Below are positions 50,102 through 58,435 of a DNA stretch of 64,000 bases, piece by piece (within the stretch, counting starts at the first letter, position 1; every line of letters begins with the position of its first letter). The DNA is taken from the NCBI GenBank assembly GCA_036946405.1, contig JAQIJC010000001.1, positions 875,001 through 939,000 of the forward strand, given 5' to 3'. This DNA is from Sphingomonas phyllosphaerae. GTDB lineage: Bacteria; Pseudomonadota; Alphaproteobacteria; Sphingomonadales; Sphingomonadaceae. Made by a program: the position numbers and the translations under genes. The notes beneath the pieces were generated by a model. The model did no database searches, was not told the origin of the DNA, and saw only the letters and a list, made by a program, of their open reading frames with translations.

Positions 50102-52186
50102 TCAGGCCAGCGTGCGAACGTTGGGCTCGCGGTCCCAATAGCGTTGCTTGGCGGCATCGACGAACGCTTCGAGGTCGGTCACGCCCGCATCGGGCTCCAC
50201 CCCGGCCTTGTCGAGCAACGGCTTCGCCGCATCGTTATGCCCGATCGCCTTGAGGTGGCCGAACGCGTCCATGACCCATTGCACCGCCGCGCCTTCCTTG
50301 ACGAGCTTGGCGCACGCCGCTTCGGACAGGATCACCGCACAGGCATCCACCGTTACCGAGGGCTGACCGAACAATTGCGCATCGGCGGCGACGCTGGTGC
50401 CATCCGACAGCGGCACCGCACCGACCTTCGGCGCGATCGTCAGCGGATGGCCGCCGGCCGCCTTGACCGCCGCGACCGTCGACTCGAACTCCTCGCGATC
50501 GGTGCCGTCGGCGAACAGGATGCCGACCGTGCGCCCCTCCAGCGTATGCTTCTCCAGCGGGCCGCGCACGATGCGCAGCGCCGGGGAGGGGGCCATGTCG
50601 CGCACCGGTGCGCTGGTCGGCGATGCCGCGGGCAGGTCGATCGCCAGACCATCGGCGACGCGCTGCGCCAGTTCCTCGTCGACGTTGCGCAGATTGGCGA
50701 GCTGCGCGACGCGAATGTGCGGGATCGACACCTTGCTCAGCTCGAACACGAACGCCGAGGCGATATGCGCCTGTTCGGCCTTGTCCATCGAGCGCCAGAA
50801 CAGCCGCGCCTGCGAGTAATGGTCGGCAAACGTCTCGGCGCGGATGCGCAGCTTCTGGCCGCTCTCCTCGGCGGGGAAGCTCTTGAAGCCGTTCGGGTCC
50901 TCGCGCGGGCCGCCGGGCTCGCCGGCGAGATGCAGGCTGTTCGGCTCGTAATTGGCGCGGCCCTTGGGCACCTGCATCTGCATGTGGCCGTCGCGCTGCA
51001 TGTTCAGGAAGGGGCAGCCCGCCGCATCGGCGCGGCCCTTCGCCTGGTTGATCGGCAATTGGTGCCAGTTGGTCGACCCCAGCCGCTTGATCTGCGTGTC
51101 CTGATAGCTGAACAGCCGGCCCTGCAGCAGCGGATCGTTCGAATGGTCGATCCCTGGCACCATATGGCTGGGGCAGAAGGCGACTTGCTCGGTTTCGGCA
51201 AAGAAATTGTCGGGATAGCGGTCGAGCACCATCTTGCCGACGATGCGAACCGGCAGCACCTCCTCGGGGATGATCTTGGTCGCGTCGAGCACGTCATACG
51301 GCTGGCTGTTCGCAAACTCTTCGTCGAACAATTGCACGCCCAGATCCCATTCGGGATAGTCGCCGCGGCTGATCCGCTCGAACAGATCGCGGCGCTGGAA
51401 GTCGGGATCGGCGCCGGCGATCTTGACCGTCTCGTCCCAGATCGTCGAGGCGAGCCCCGCGCGGGGCTTCCAGTGGAATTTGACGAAGGTGCTCTTCCCC
51501 TCGGCATTGACGAAGCGGAAGGTGTGGATACCGAACCCTTCCATCGTCGCGAAGCTGCGCGGCAGGGTGCGGTCCGACATCGCCCACATGATCATGTGGG
51601 TCGCCTCCGGCATCAGCGAGATGAAGTCCCAGAAGGTGTCGTGCGCGGTCGCCGCCTGCGGATAGCCGCGGTCGGCCTCCATCTTCGCGGCGTGGATCAG
51701 GTCGGGAAACTTCATCGCGTCCTGGATGAAGAAGACCGGGATGTTGTTGCCGACGAGATCCCAATTGCCCTCGCGCGTATAGAACTTCACCGCGAAGCCG
51801 CGCACGTCGCGTGGGGTATCGACCGATCCGGCGCCGCCCGCCACGGTCGAGAAACGCGCGAACACCTCGGTGCGCTGCCCCTTCTTCTGGAACAGGTCGG
51901 CGCGGGTGATATCGGCCAGCGAATCGGTGCATTCGAAATAGCCGTGCGCGGCCGAACCGCGCGCATGGACGATCCGCTCCGGGATGCGCTCATGATCGAA
52001 ATGGTTCATCTTCTCGCGATAGACTTCGTCCTCCAGCAGCACCGGGCCGCGTGGACCGACCTTCAGCTGGTTCTGATTGTCCGATACCGGCGTCCCATGA
52101 TTGGTGGTCAGCACCGGGTGATCGGCGTCGGTCACCTGATGCGTCTCGCCGCCGTTGCCGGCCGGACGGGTCTTGATGTCGGTCAT
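50102..52186 (-). CDS. katE: Large-subunit catalase HPII
   Basis: 694 residues. It disproportionates hydrogen peroxide. Catalytic His in [15 protein letters not shown] near 73, the distal Asn in [20 protein letters not shown] near 145, and the heme-ligating Tyr in [15 protein letters not shown] near 361, plus [20 protein letters not shown] near 181. From about 555 to the end is the flavodoxin/DJ-1-like C-terminal domain of large catalases ([19 protein letters not shown]...). The start is [25 protein letters not shown]17-CTTT sequence upstream resembles an EcfG promoter with one change. It is followed by PEBP and DUF3429 genes with tiny gaps. Confidence 0.96.
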   Translation of the reverse strand: MTDIKTRPAGNGGETHQVTDADHPVLTTNHGTPVSDNQNQLKVGPRGPVLLEDEVYREKMNHFDHERIPERIVHARGSAAHGYFECTDSLADITRADLFQKKGQRTEVFARFSTVAGGAGSVDTPRDVRGFAVKFYTREGNWDLVGNNIPVFFIQDAMKFPDLIHAAKMEADRGYPQAATAHDTFWDFISLMPEATHMIMWAMSDRTLPRSFATMEGFGIHTFRFVNAEGKSTFVKFHWKPRAGLASTIWDETVKIAGADPDFQRRDLFERISRGDYPEWDLGVQLFDEEFANSQPYDVLDATKIIPEEVLPVRIVGKMVLDRYPDNFFAETEQVAFCPSHMVPGIDHSNDPLLQGRLFSYQDTQIKRLGSTNWHQLPINQAKGRADAAGCPFLNMQRDGHMQMQVPKGRANYEPNSLHLAGEPGGPREDPNGFKSFPAEESGQKLRIRAETFADHYSQARLFWRSMDKAEQAHIASAFVFELSKVSIPHIRVAQLANLRNVDEELAQRVADGLAIDLPAASPTSAPVRDMAPSPALRIVRGPLEKHTLEGRTVGILFADGTDREEFESTVAAVKAAGGHPLTIAPKVGAVPLSDGTSVAADAQLFGQPSVTVDACAVILSEAACAKLVKEGAAVQWVMDAFGHLKAIGHNDAAKPLLDKAGVEPDAGVTDLEAFVDAAKQRYWDREPNVRTLA

Positions 52187-52236
52187 GGACGATCCTCGTT
52201 CTTCCCGCGCGCAAGGGCGCGCCGGTGTCGTGGATC

Positions 52237-52262
52237 AAAGGGACGGCGCGCGCTGCGGTTCC
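52237..52262 (-). promoter_or_regulatory. EcfG-like promoter of katE (one mismatch)
   Basis: On the minus strand GGAAC (52262-52258), 17 bases, CTTT (52240-52237) in place of CGTT; 50 bp before the katE ATG. Confidence 0.3.
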
Positions 52263-52289
52263 GTGCGACGACGCGTTTCGTCGCGGCGG

Positions 52290-54398
52290 TCAGGCCTCGG
52301 CAAGCAGTGCCCGTACCTTGGCGGCCAAGCCTTCCATCGTGAACGGCTTGGTCAGCAAGGCGACATGCGGATCGAGCTGCCCGCTGCCGATGACGGCATT
52401 CTCGGCATAGCCGGTGATGAACAATACGCGCAGCGTCGGGAACCGCGCCAGTGCCGCATCGGCGACTTGCCGCCCGTTCATCTGCCCGGGCAGGCCGACA
52501 TCGGTGACGAGCAGGTCGGGACGGATCCCGCTGTCGAGCATCCGCAGCGCGCCCGCGCCATCGCCGGCCTCCAGCACCGTATAGCCCAGCCCGTCGAGCA
52601 CCTCGATCACCAGCATCCGCACCGTCGGCTCGTCGTCGACGACCAGCACCGTCGGCATTCCCTCGACAGGCTGTGCCTGATCGAGCGGCAGCGTCGCCTC
52701 ACCCTCGTCGTCGACGCTGCCATGGTGGCGTGGCAGGTAGATGCACACCGTCGTGCCGTCGCCCGGCTCGCTGTAGATCCGTACCTGCCCGCCCGACTGG
52801 CGCGCGAAGCCATAGATCATCGACAGCCCCAGCCCCGTGCCCTCACCCATCGGCTTGGTGGTGTAGAAGGGGTCGAAGGCACGCGCCTGCACCTCTGGGG
52901 TCATGCCGGTCCCGGTGTCGCTGACACACAGCGACAAATACTGGCCGGGCGGCAGGTCGCGCGGGCGCGCGGCGCGCTCGTCGAGCCATTTGTTCGCGGT
53001 CTCGATCGTCACGCGGCCGCCGTCGGGCATCGCGTCGCGCGCGTTGATGCACAGGTTGAGCAGCGCATTCTCCAACTGGTTGGGATCGACCAACGTGTTC
53101 CACAGCCCGGCCGCGCCGACCACCTCCAGCGTGATCGCCGGCCCGAGCGTGCGATGGACCAGCTCCTGCATCCCCGCGACCAGCCGGTTGACGTCGGTCG
53201 GACGCGGGTCGAGCGTCTGGCGCCGCGAGAAGGCGAGCAGCCGATGCGTCAGCGCCGCCGCGCGCCGTGCCGCGCCCTGCGCCGCCGCGACATAGCGGTC
53301 CAGCTCGCCGATCCGTCCCTGCGCGACGCGGACCTGCATCATCTCCAGCGCGCCGGAAATGCCGGTCAGCAGATTATTGAAGTCGTGCGCCAACCCGCCG
53401 GTCAGCTGCCCGACCGCCTCCATCTTGTGCGCCTGCCGCAACTGTTCCTCGGCCGCCATCAACGCCGCGGTGCGCGCCTCGACCTCTTGCTCAAGCCGTT
53501 CGTTGAGCGTCGCCAACTCGTGCTCGGCGCGGCGGCGCTCGACGGCGTCTCGGGTTCGCTCCGCCACTTCGCGGACCAGCGCCAGTTCGTCGTCGAGCCA
53601 TTCGCGCGGCTCGGCGTGATTGAGGTAGAGCAGCGCGACGAACCCGCCCTGTTCGGTCACCGGCATGTTGATGAACGACATCGCCGCCAGTTCGCGAAGC
53701 CCTTCCGCAGTAGCGCGGGTCCGGTCGTCCTCGCGCACGTCGGCGATCGCGACGGTCACGCCGTTCTTCAGATCCTCGATATAGCTGCCATAATCGCGGA
53801 AGTGCAGCACCGCGGGCAGGGGAGCGATGCCGTCCCCGCAAAAGGCGCGCTCGGTGGTGATCGTTTCGGCGACCGGATCGACGGTGCCGTAGCCGGCGCG
53901 GCTGACGTCGAGCGCATTGCCCAGCACCCGCGCCGCCGCGAGCGCCAGATCGCCGGCGTCACCCGGATCGCGCAACCGGTCGCCCAATTCGACCAGCGCC
54001 GCCAGCCGCAATTCCGCGCGCTTGCGCGCGTCGATGTCGAAACTGATCCCCGGCAAATGCGTGACGCGCCCATCGGCATCGCGATCGACGCGACCCTGCG
54101 CCGCGACCCACCGCCAGCGACCGCCGGGACCGGCGACGCGATATTCCTCCTCGAACGGTACGCCCTCGGCGATGCTGCGCGCGATCGCGCTCCGCACGCG
54201 CGGCCGGTCCTGTGGCGCGATCCCGTGGAAGAATTCGGCGATCGGCGCGCCGGTGGCGGCAATGTCGGGCTCCACCCCGTACAGGCGGGCGAACCCGGCG
54301 TCCGAGGTGACACGATCGGCGATAATGTCCCAATCCCAGCGGCCGAGCGGCGGTGAATCGGGCGCATGACGCAAGGTGGTGGGGGGCTGGTCGGTCAT
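52290..54398 (-). CDS. Hybrid sensor histidine kinase (PAS-GAF-HisKA-HATPase-REC)
   Basis: 702 residues, no membrane segment. PAS with PAC (about 15-135, GRWDWDIIADRVTSDAGFARLYGV... WRWVAAQGRVDRDADGRVTHLPGISFDI), GAF (about 135-300, SFINMPVTEQGGFVALLYLNH), a coiled coil (about 300-330), HisKA with His in GGLAHDFNNLLTGI near 337, HATPase with NQLENALLNLCINARDAM, DTGTGM and GEGTGLGLSMIYGF (about 435-560) and a C-terminal receiver with the phospho-Asp in LLVTDVGLPGQMNG near 632. Input is a soluble signal, possibly redox or light, not decidable here (the PAS lacks the LOV GRNCRFLQ motif). No separate response regulator is adjacent. Confidence 0.92.
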   Translation of the reverse strand: MTDQPPTTLRHAPDSPPLGRWDWDIIADRVTSDAGFARLYGVEPDIAATGAPIAEFFHGIAPQDRPRVRSAIARSIAEGVPFEEEYRVAGPGGRWRWVAAQGRVDRDADGRVTHLPGISFDIDARKRAELRLAALVELGDRLRDPGDAGDLALAAARVLGNALDVSRAGYGTVDPVAETITTERAFCGDGIAPLPAVLHFRDYGSYIEDLKNGVTVAIADVREDDRTRATAEGLRELAAMSFINMPVTEQGGFVALLYLNHAEPREWLDDELALVREVAERTRDAVERRRAEHELATLNERLEQEVEARTAALMAAEEQLRQAHKMEAVGQLTGGLAHDFNNLLTGISGALEMMQVRVAQGRIGELDRYVAAAQGAARRAAALTHRLLAFSRRQTLDPRPTDVNRLVAGMQELVHRTLGPAITLEVVGAAGLWNTLVDPNQLENALLNLCINARDAMPDGGRVTIETANKWLDERAARPRDLPPGQYLSLCVSDTGTGMTPEVQARAFDPFYTTKPMGEGTGLGLSMIYGFARQSGGQVRIYSEPGDGTTVCIYLPRHHGSVDDEGEATLPLDQAQPVEGMPTVLVVDDEPTVRMLVIEVLDGLGYTVLEAGDGAGALRMLDSGIRPDLLVTDVGLPGQMNGRQVADAALARFPTLRVLFITGYAENAVIGSGQLDPHVALLTKPFTMEGLAAKVRALLAEA

Positions 54399-54460
54399 GG
54401 CGGGGTGCGAACGCGATACGTTCGCAACGGTTGCGCGATCAACCCGCGAAAGGTCTCACC

Positions 54461-54466
54461 TTGACT
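54461..54466 (+). promoter_or_regulatory. Possible -35 element in the 251-bp leader of the DEAD-box gene
   Basis: A TTGACT at about 54461 in the 251-bp gap (54399-54649) between the kinase and helicase genes. No convincing -10 is seen; if used, the 5' leader would be about 150 bases, as often found for cold-induced helicases. I see no other structure in this gap. Confidence 0.2.
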
Positions 54467-54649
54467 TTCGTCAGCGAATTCGCCATCTGGCGGGCCATCG
54501 AGGCGTTGGCAGCGTGATCGGACCAGATGGTCCCGGCTCCGCCTCGGTCGTTTTCACGGGCTTCCCAAGTCACGCGGGGTGTCAATCTTCCCCGTCACTC
54601 GTGTGCCTGTCGGGCATGCGGGTAGCGCCTGTATTAGGACTGCAATTCC

Positions 54650-56044
54650 ATGTCTTTCGCCACTCTCGGCCTTGCCGAGCCGCTCGTCCGCGCGCTCGAA
54701 GCCAAGGGCTATACCGAACCCACCCCGATCCAGCGCGACTCGATCCCGCAGCTGCTCGAAGGCCGCGACCTGCTCGGCATTGCGCAGACCGGCACCGGCA
54801 AGACCGCAGCCTTCGTGCTGCCGTCGATCCAGCGGCTGTCGGCCGGCAAGAAGGTCCTACCCACGCATTGCCGGATGCTCGTGCTCGCCCCGACCCGCGA
54901 GCTGGCCAGCCAGATCGCCGACTCGGCGCGCGCCTACGGCCAGTTCTCGAAAATGTCGGTCGCGACCGTGTTCGGTGGCACCAGCATCAACAAGAACCGC
55001 AACGATGTCGCGCGCGGCATCGACATCCTCGTTGCCACGCCGGGGCGGCTGATCGACTGCGTCGAGCAGGGGTACATCAACCTGTCGATGATCGAGATCC
55101 TCGTGCTCGACGAGGCCGACCAGATGCTCGATCTCGGCTTCATCCATGCGCTCAAGAAGATCGTGCGGATGGTTCCCCGCAAGCGCCAGACGCTGTTCTT
55201 TTCGGCGACGATGCCGACCGCGATCCGCGATCTGGCGTCGCAATTCCTCAACGATCCGGCGACCGTGTCGATCAAGCCGGCCTCTACCACCGCCGAGCGC
55301 GTCGACCAGTCGGTGATTTTCTGCAACCAGACCGAGAAGCAGGCGCTGTTGACGATCCTGCTGCGTGACATGCCCATCGACCGCGCATTGGTGTTCACCC
55401 GCACCAAGCACGGCGCCGACCGCGTCGTGAAGCTGCTCGCCGGCAATGGTATCGCTGCCAACGCGATCCACGGCAACAAGAGCCAGCCGCAACGCGAGCG
55501 TGCGCTGGCGCTGTTCAAGTCGGGCGAGGTGCCGATCCTCGTCGCCACCGACATCGCCGCGCGCGGCATCGATGTATCGGGCGTCAGCCACGTCTTCAAC
55601 TTCGAGCTGCCGAACGTCGCCGAGCAATACGTCCACCGCATCGGCCGCACTGCCCGCGCCGGTCGCAGTGGTGAGGCGATCGCCTTCTGCGCGGATGACG
55701 AGCGTCCGTACCTGAAGGACATCGAGAAGGTCACGCGGCAGAAGATCCCGGTCAGCGAGCTGCCCGAGGACTTCCTCAAGCAGGCCGAGCAGTTGAAGGC
55801 GCAGCGCGTCAAGACGATCGGTGCGGACCCCGCCCCGCGCGAGGATCGTCCGCGTGGCCAGCGCGGCCCGGCGCGTCCCAAGGCCAGCCACGCGCCGCGC
55901 GCGACGCCGGGCTCGGCGCAGGGTGCGCGAGGTGCCACGCAGGGTGGCCGCAATTACGCCAACGCCACTGGCGGCCCGGGCGGCAACCGCCGTCGCCGCG
56001 GCGGTCGCGGTCGCGGCGGCAGCGGCGCCTCTGCTGGCGCGTAA
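54650..56044 (+). CDS. DEAD-box RNA helicase
   Basis: 464 residues. ATP-dependent RNA unwinding in cold adaptation, ribosome assembly or RNA decay. Q motif (GYTEPTPIQ near 20-28), motif I AQTGTGKT near 45-52, PTRELA near 82, TPGR near 130, DEAD in LDEADQMLD near 153, SAT near 184, and in domain 2 FTRTKHGADRV, ATDIAARGIDV near 303 and HRIGRTARAGRSG near 329. The C-terminal tail (about 385-464) is basic, rich in Arg, Gly, Pro, with an RRRRGGRGRGG run, for RNA binding. It resembles the RhlE group. It is convergent with ruvA. Confidence 0.94.
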   Translation: MSFATLGLAEPLVRALEAKGYTEPTPIQRDSIPQLLEGRDLLGIAQTGTGKTAAFVLPSIQRLSAGKKVLPTHCRMLVLAPTRELASQIADSARAYGQFSKMSVATVFGGTSINKNRNDVARGIDILVATPGRLIDCVEQGYINLSMIEILVLDEADQMLDLGFIHALKKIVRMVPRKRQTLFFSATMPTAIRDLASQFLNDPATVSIKPASTTAERVDQSVIFCNQTEKQALLTILLRDMPIDRALVFTRTKHGADRVVKLLAGNGIAANAIHGNKSQPQRERALALFKSGEVPILVATDIAARGIDVSGVSHVFNFELPNVAEQYVHRIGRTARAGRSGEAIAFCADDERPYLKDIEKVTRQKIPVSELPEDFLKQAEQLKAQRVKTIGADPAPREDRPRGQRGPARPKASHAPRATPGSAQGARGATQGGRNYANATGGPGGNRRRRGGRGRGGSGASAGA

Positions 56045-56046
56045 GC

Positions 56047-56074
56047 GTCGTCGTCCCGGGTTCGCCCCGGGATG
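56047..56074. repeat. Half unit of repeat family B
   Basis: CGTCGTCGTCCCGGGTTCGC with CCCGGGATGAC just after the helicase stop; the hairpin CCCGGG-TTCG-CCCCGGG could act as a transcription end. Confidence 0.6.
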
Positions 56075-56084
56075 ACCTCCGAAC

Positions 56085-56164
56085 CGTTCGCACTGAGCTT
56101 GTCGAAGTGCGTGCCCCGGACGCTCCGCTCGGCTCACGTGCTTCGACAGGCGCGGCACGAACGG
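56085..56164. repeat. Repeat family C, second copy
   Basis: CGTTCGCACTGAGCTTGTCG left arm and CGTGCTTCGACAGGCGCGGC with ACGAACGG right arm, like 37401-37467. Confidence 0.75.
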
Positions 56165-56179
56165 ACAGCATCCAGCCAC

Positions 56180-56274
56180 CGTCATGCCCGCGCAGGCGGG
56201 AATCCAGAGCCGCCGACGTCAGCGACTCTCGCGAGCACCAGCGCGTCTGGATCCCCGCCTCCGCGGGGATGACG
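56180..56274. repeat. Repeat family A, copy 7, reversed orientation
   Basis: CGTCATGCCCGCGCAGGCGG to CCTCCGCGGGGATGACG. The inner part (GACGTCAGCGACTCTCGCGA then ACCAGCGCGTCTGG) is the reverse complement of the other copies, so this copy lies in the opposite direction. It fills the gap between the helicase and ruvA together with families B and C. Confidence 0.8.
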
Positions 56275-56283
56275 ATCGAGGGG

Positions 56284-56880
56284 CTACTTCGCCGCCTTGC
56301 GCAGCGCGAGCCGCACCAGCGCATCCAGCGATGCACCTTCGCCCAGTTCCTCCTCGGCCGCCGCGACCGCGCTCGCCGCCTCGGCCGGCCGGAACCCAAG
56401 GTTCAGCAGCGCGGACACCGCGTCCAACGATGCGCCGACCGGCACCACCTGCGCCGCGGCGGACGGCCCCAGCGCCACGCCGCCGACCTTGTCCTTCAAC
56501 TCGCGCACGATCCGCTCGGCCAGCTTGGGCCCGACGCCATTGGCACGCGCGACGGTTGCCTTATCCTGCGCCATCACCGCGCGGCTGATGTCGGCAGGCT
56601 CCAACGCCGACAGGATCGCGAGCGCCACCCGCGCGCCGACGCCCTGCACCCCGGTCAGCAGCCGAAACCAGTCACGTTCGGCGGCACTCGCAAAGCCGAC
56701 CAGCCGGATGAAGTCCTCGGCGACCAGCATTTCGGTAAATAGCGTTGCGGCCTCGCCGACCGGCCCGATCGCCGCCAGCGTCCGCGCCGACGCGCCGACC
56801 AGATAGCCGACCCCATGCACGTCGATCACCGCATGGTCGGTGCCGGTCGCGGTCAGGATGCCCTTGAGATGCGCGATCAT
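56284..56880 (-). CDS. ruvA: Holliday junction branch-migration subunit RuvA
   Basis: 198 residues from ATG 56880 ([20 protein letters not shown]); a TTG 6 bp further upstream is possible but the canonical start is MI-HLKG. RuvA binds four-way junctions as a tetramer and loads RuvB. Domain I OB fold (1-64), domain II with the helix-hairpin-helix pairs [20 protein letters not shown] (about 75-95) and [20 protein letters not shown] (about 112-132), and domain III (about 150-198), which contacts RuvB. No ruvC or ruvB is adjacent here, unlike the usual ruvCAB cluster. No clear Shine-Dalgarno sequence. Confidence 0.95.
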   Translation of the reverse strand: MIAHLKGILTATGTDHAVIDVHGVGYLVGASARTLAAIGPVGEAATLFTEMLVAEDFIRLVGFASAAERDWFRLLTGVQGVGARVALAILSALEPADISRAVMAQDKATVARANGVGPKLAERIVRELKDKVGGVALGPSAAAQVVPVGASLDAVSALLNLGFRPAEAASAVAAAEEELGEGASLDALVRLALRKAAK

Positions 56881-56940
56881 GGGCAAGGGCGGTAGAACAA
56901 AGCGGGGGCTGCGTCACGGGGTGTGGTGGCGAACAGCCGT

Positions 56941-57035
56941 CGTCACCCCGGACTTGTTCCGGGGTTCACCGCGCCGCGCATTCAAAGGCCGGTGACCCTG
57001 CGGTACGGTGGATGCCGGAACAAGTCCGGGGTGAC
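56941..57035. repeat. Repeat family B variant with long arms
   Basis: CGTCACCCCGGACTTGTTCC left arm and GGAACAAGTCCGGGGTGACG right arm, perfectly complementary over 20 bp, with about 55 bp between. It differs from other B copies by TTGTTCC in place of TTGATCC. Confidence 0.8.
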
Positions 57036-57060
57036 GGGCGGACCGTCACTCCCGGACGTC

Positions 57061-57130
57061 CTTGCGAGCGTAGCGAAGCAATCCAGATCGTCTTGATCCG
57101 GCCTTGGACTGCTTCGCGATTCTCGCAGCG
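57061..57130. repeat. Repeat family D, second copy
   Basis: CTTGCGAGCGTAGCGAAGCA with ATCCAGATCG facing CTGCTTCGCGATTCTCGCAG; arms diverged. With the B variant at 56941-57035 it occupies most of the 292-bp gap between ruvA and metK. Confidence 0.65.
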
Positions 57131-57132
57131 AT

Positions 57133-57161
57133 GAAAATGGAGGCGGTTCAACTGAACCGCC
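57133..57161 (-). terminator. Probable terminator of metK
   Basis: On the minus strand GGCGGTTCA and TGAACCGCC form a 9-bp stem, followed by TCCA and TTTT. It begins 12 bp after the metK stop. Confidence 0.55.
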
Positions 57162-57172
57162 CCCGCATCAGA

Positions 57173-58390
57173 TCAGGCGACGGCGTTCTTCAACGCATCG
57201 ACCAGATCGGTCTTTTCCCAGGTGAACAGGTCACCCTCGGCATCGCGGCCGAAATGCCCGTACGCCGCGGTCTTGGAATAGATCGGCTTGTTGAGCGCGA
57301 GGTGCTCGCGGATGCCCTTCGGCGTCAGGCGCACCAGCTGCGGCAGCGCCGCCTCGAGCTTCGCTTCTTCGACCGTACCGGTGCCGTGCAGGTCGACATA
57401 GACCGACAGCGGCTCGGCGATGCCGATCGCATAGGACAGCTGGATCGTGCAGCGCTTGGCGAGCCCGGCGGCGACGACGTTCTTCGCCAGGTAGCGCGCG
57501 ACATAGGCCGCCGAACGATCGACCTTGGTCGGGTCCTTGCCGCTGAACGCGCCGCCGCCGTGCGGGGCGGCGCCGCCATAGGTGTCGACGATGATCTTGC
57601 GCCCGGTCACCCCGGCATCGCCGTCCGGCCCACCGATCTCGAACTGGCCGGTCGGGTTGATGTAGATCTTGGTGGCGTCGTCGATGAAGCCGTCCGGCAG
57701 CACGTCCTTGAACACGCCCATCACGTAATCGTGCAGGACCTTGTACTTGGCGGCATCGGCATTGTCGCCCTTCTCGCAATAGCCCGGCGCATGCTGCGTC
57801 GAGACGACCAAGGCGGTCGCCTTGACCGGCACGCCATTCTCATACTGCAAGGTCACCTGGCTCTTGGCGTCGGGCTCGAGGAACGGCGCCGTCCCCGAAT
57901 GGCGGTCGGCGGCGAGCCGCTCGAGGATCTTGTGGCTGTAGTAGAGCGTCGCCGGCATCAGGCCCGGCGTCTCGTCGGTCGCGTAACCGAACATGATGCC
58001 CTGGTCGCCCGCGCCTTCATCCTTGTTGCCGCTCTCATCGACGCCCATCGCGATATGCGCCGACTGGCCGTGCAGCTCGTTGAGGAAGCGGAATTCGTTC
58101 CAGTGGAAGCCCGACTGCTCGTAGCCGATGCGCTTCACGGTCGCGCGGACGGTCGCCTCGATCTCTTCCTCGATCCCCGGCGCCCACTGGTCGTTCTCGT
58201 AGACGCCCTTGCCGCGGATCTCGCCCGCCAGCACGACGAGCTGCGTGGTGGTCAGCGTCTCGCACGCCACGCGCGCTTCGGGGTCCTTGGAAAGGAACAG
58301 GTCGACGATCGAATCCGAAATCTGGTCCGCGACCTTGTCGGGATGGCCTTCGGACACCGACTCGGACGTGAAGATGAACGACTGACGCAT
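57173..58390 (-). CDS. metK: S-adenosylmethionine synthetase
   Basis: 405 residues. It makes SAM from methionine and ATP. Signatures: [21 protein letters not shown] near 6-26, the [17 protein letters not shown] motif near 125-141 and the glycine-rich [19 protein letters not shown] near 277-295 with the phosphate-binding lysines. Length and order are normal for alphaproteobacteria (with an insert VKIGY...). It follows lnt after 42 bp on the same strand, but a 30-bp palindrome sits in that gap, so it probably also has its own regulated promoter. Confidence 0.97.
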   Translation of the reverse strand: MRQSFIFTSESVSEGHPDKVADQISDSIVDLFLSKDPEARVACETLTTTQLVVLAGEIRGKGVYENDQWAPGIEEEIEATVRATVKRIGYEQSGFHWNEFRFLNELHGQSAHIAMGVDESGNKDEGAGDQGIMFGYATDETPGLMPATLYYSHKILERLAADRHSGTAPFLEPDAKSQVTLQYENGVPVKATALVVSTQHAPGYCEKGDNADAAKYKVLHDYVMGVFKDVLPDGFIDDATKIYINPTGQFEIGGPDGDAGVTGRKIIVDTYGGAAPHGGGAFSGKDPTKVDRSAAYVARYLAKNVVAAGLAKRCTIQLSYAIGIAEPLSVYVDLHGTGTVEEAKLEAALPQLVRLTPKGIREHLALNKPIYSKTAAYGHFGRDAEGDLFTWEKTDLVDALKNAVA

Positions 58391-58405
58391 GGAGGCTCCG
58401 GGAGA

Positions 58406-58435
58406 TAACGATATAAAGATAGCTTTATGTCGTTA
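58406..58435. promoter_or_regulatory. 30-bp AT-rich palindrome before metK, candidate SAM/SAH-responsive operator
   Basis: TAACGATATAAAGAT facing AGCTTTATGTCGTTA: 13 of 15 positions are complementary. The core ATAAAGAT-x-x-CTTTAT is unusually AT-rich for this DNA. It overlaps the last 3 bp of lnt and ends 15 bp before the metK ATG. ArsR-type SahR/SamR repressors are known from comparative genomics to control metK and the SAM cycle through such palindromes; assignment to one is inference. Confidence 0.5.

Noticed and set aside
50030..52342. 770-codon open frame on the + strand opposite katE
   Set aside because: Antisense shadow of katE, with highly biased His/Arg/Asp content and no homology pattern.
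56180..56274. Internal inversion within a family A repeat
   Set aside because: On closer reading the entire copy is simply in the opposite orientation, which looks like an internal inversion because the arms are palindromic.
58391..58432. SAM or SAH riboswitch before metK
   Set aside because: The gap is only 42 bp and contains a simple palindrome; it is too short for the known SAM aptamers.
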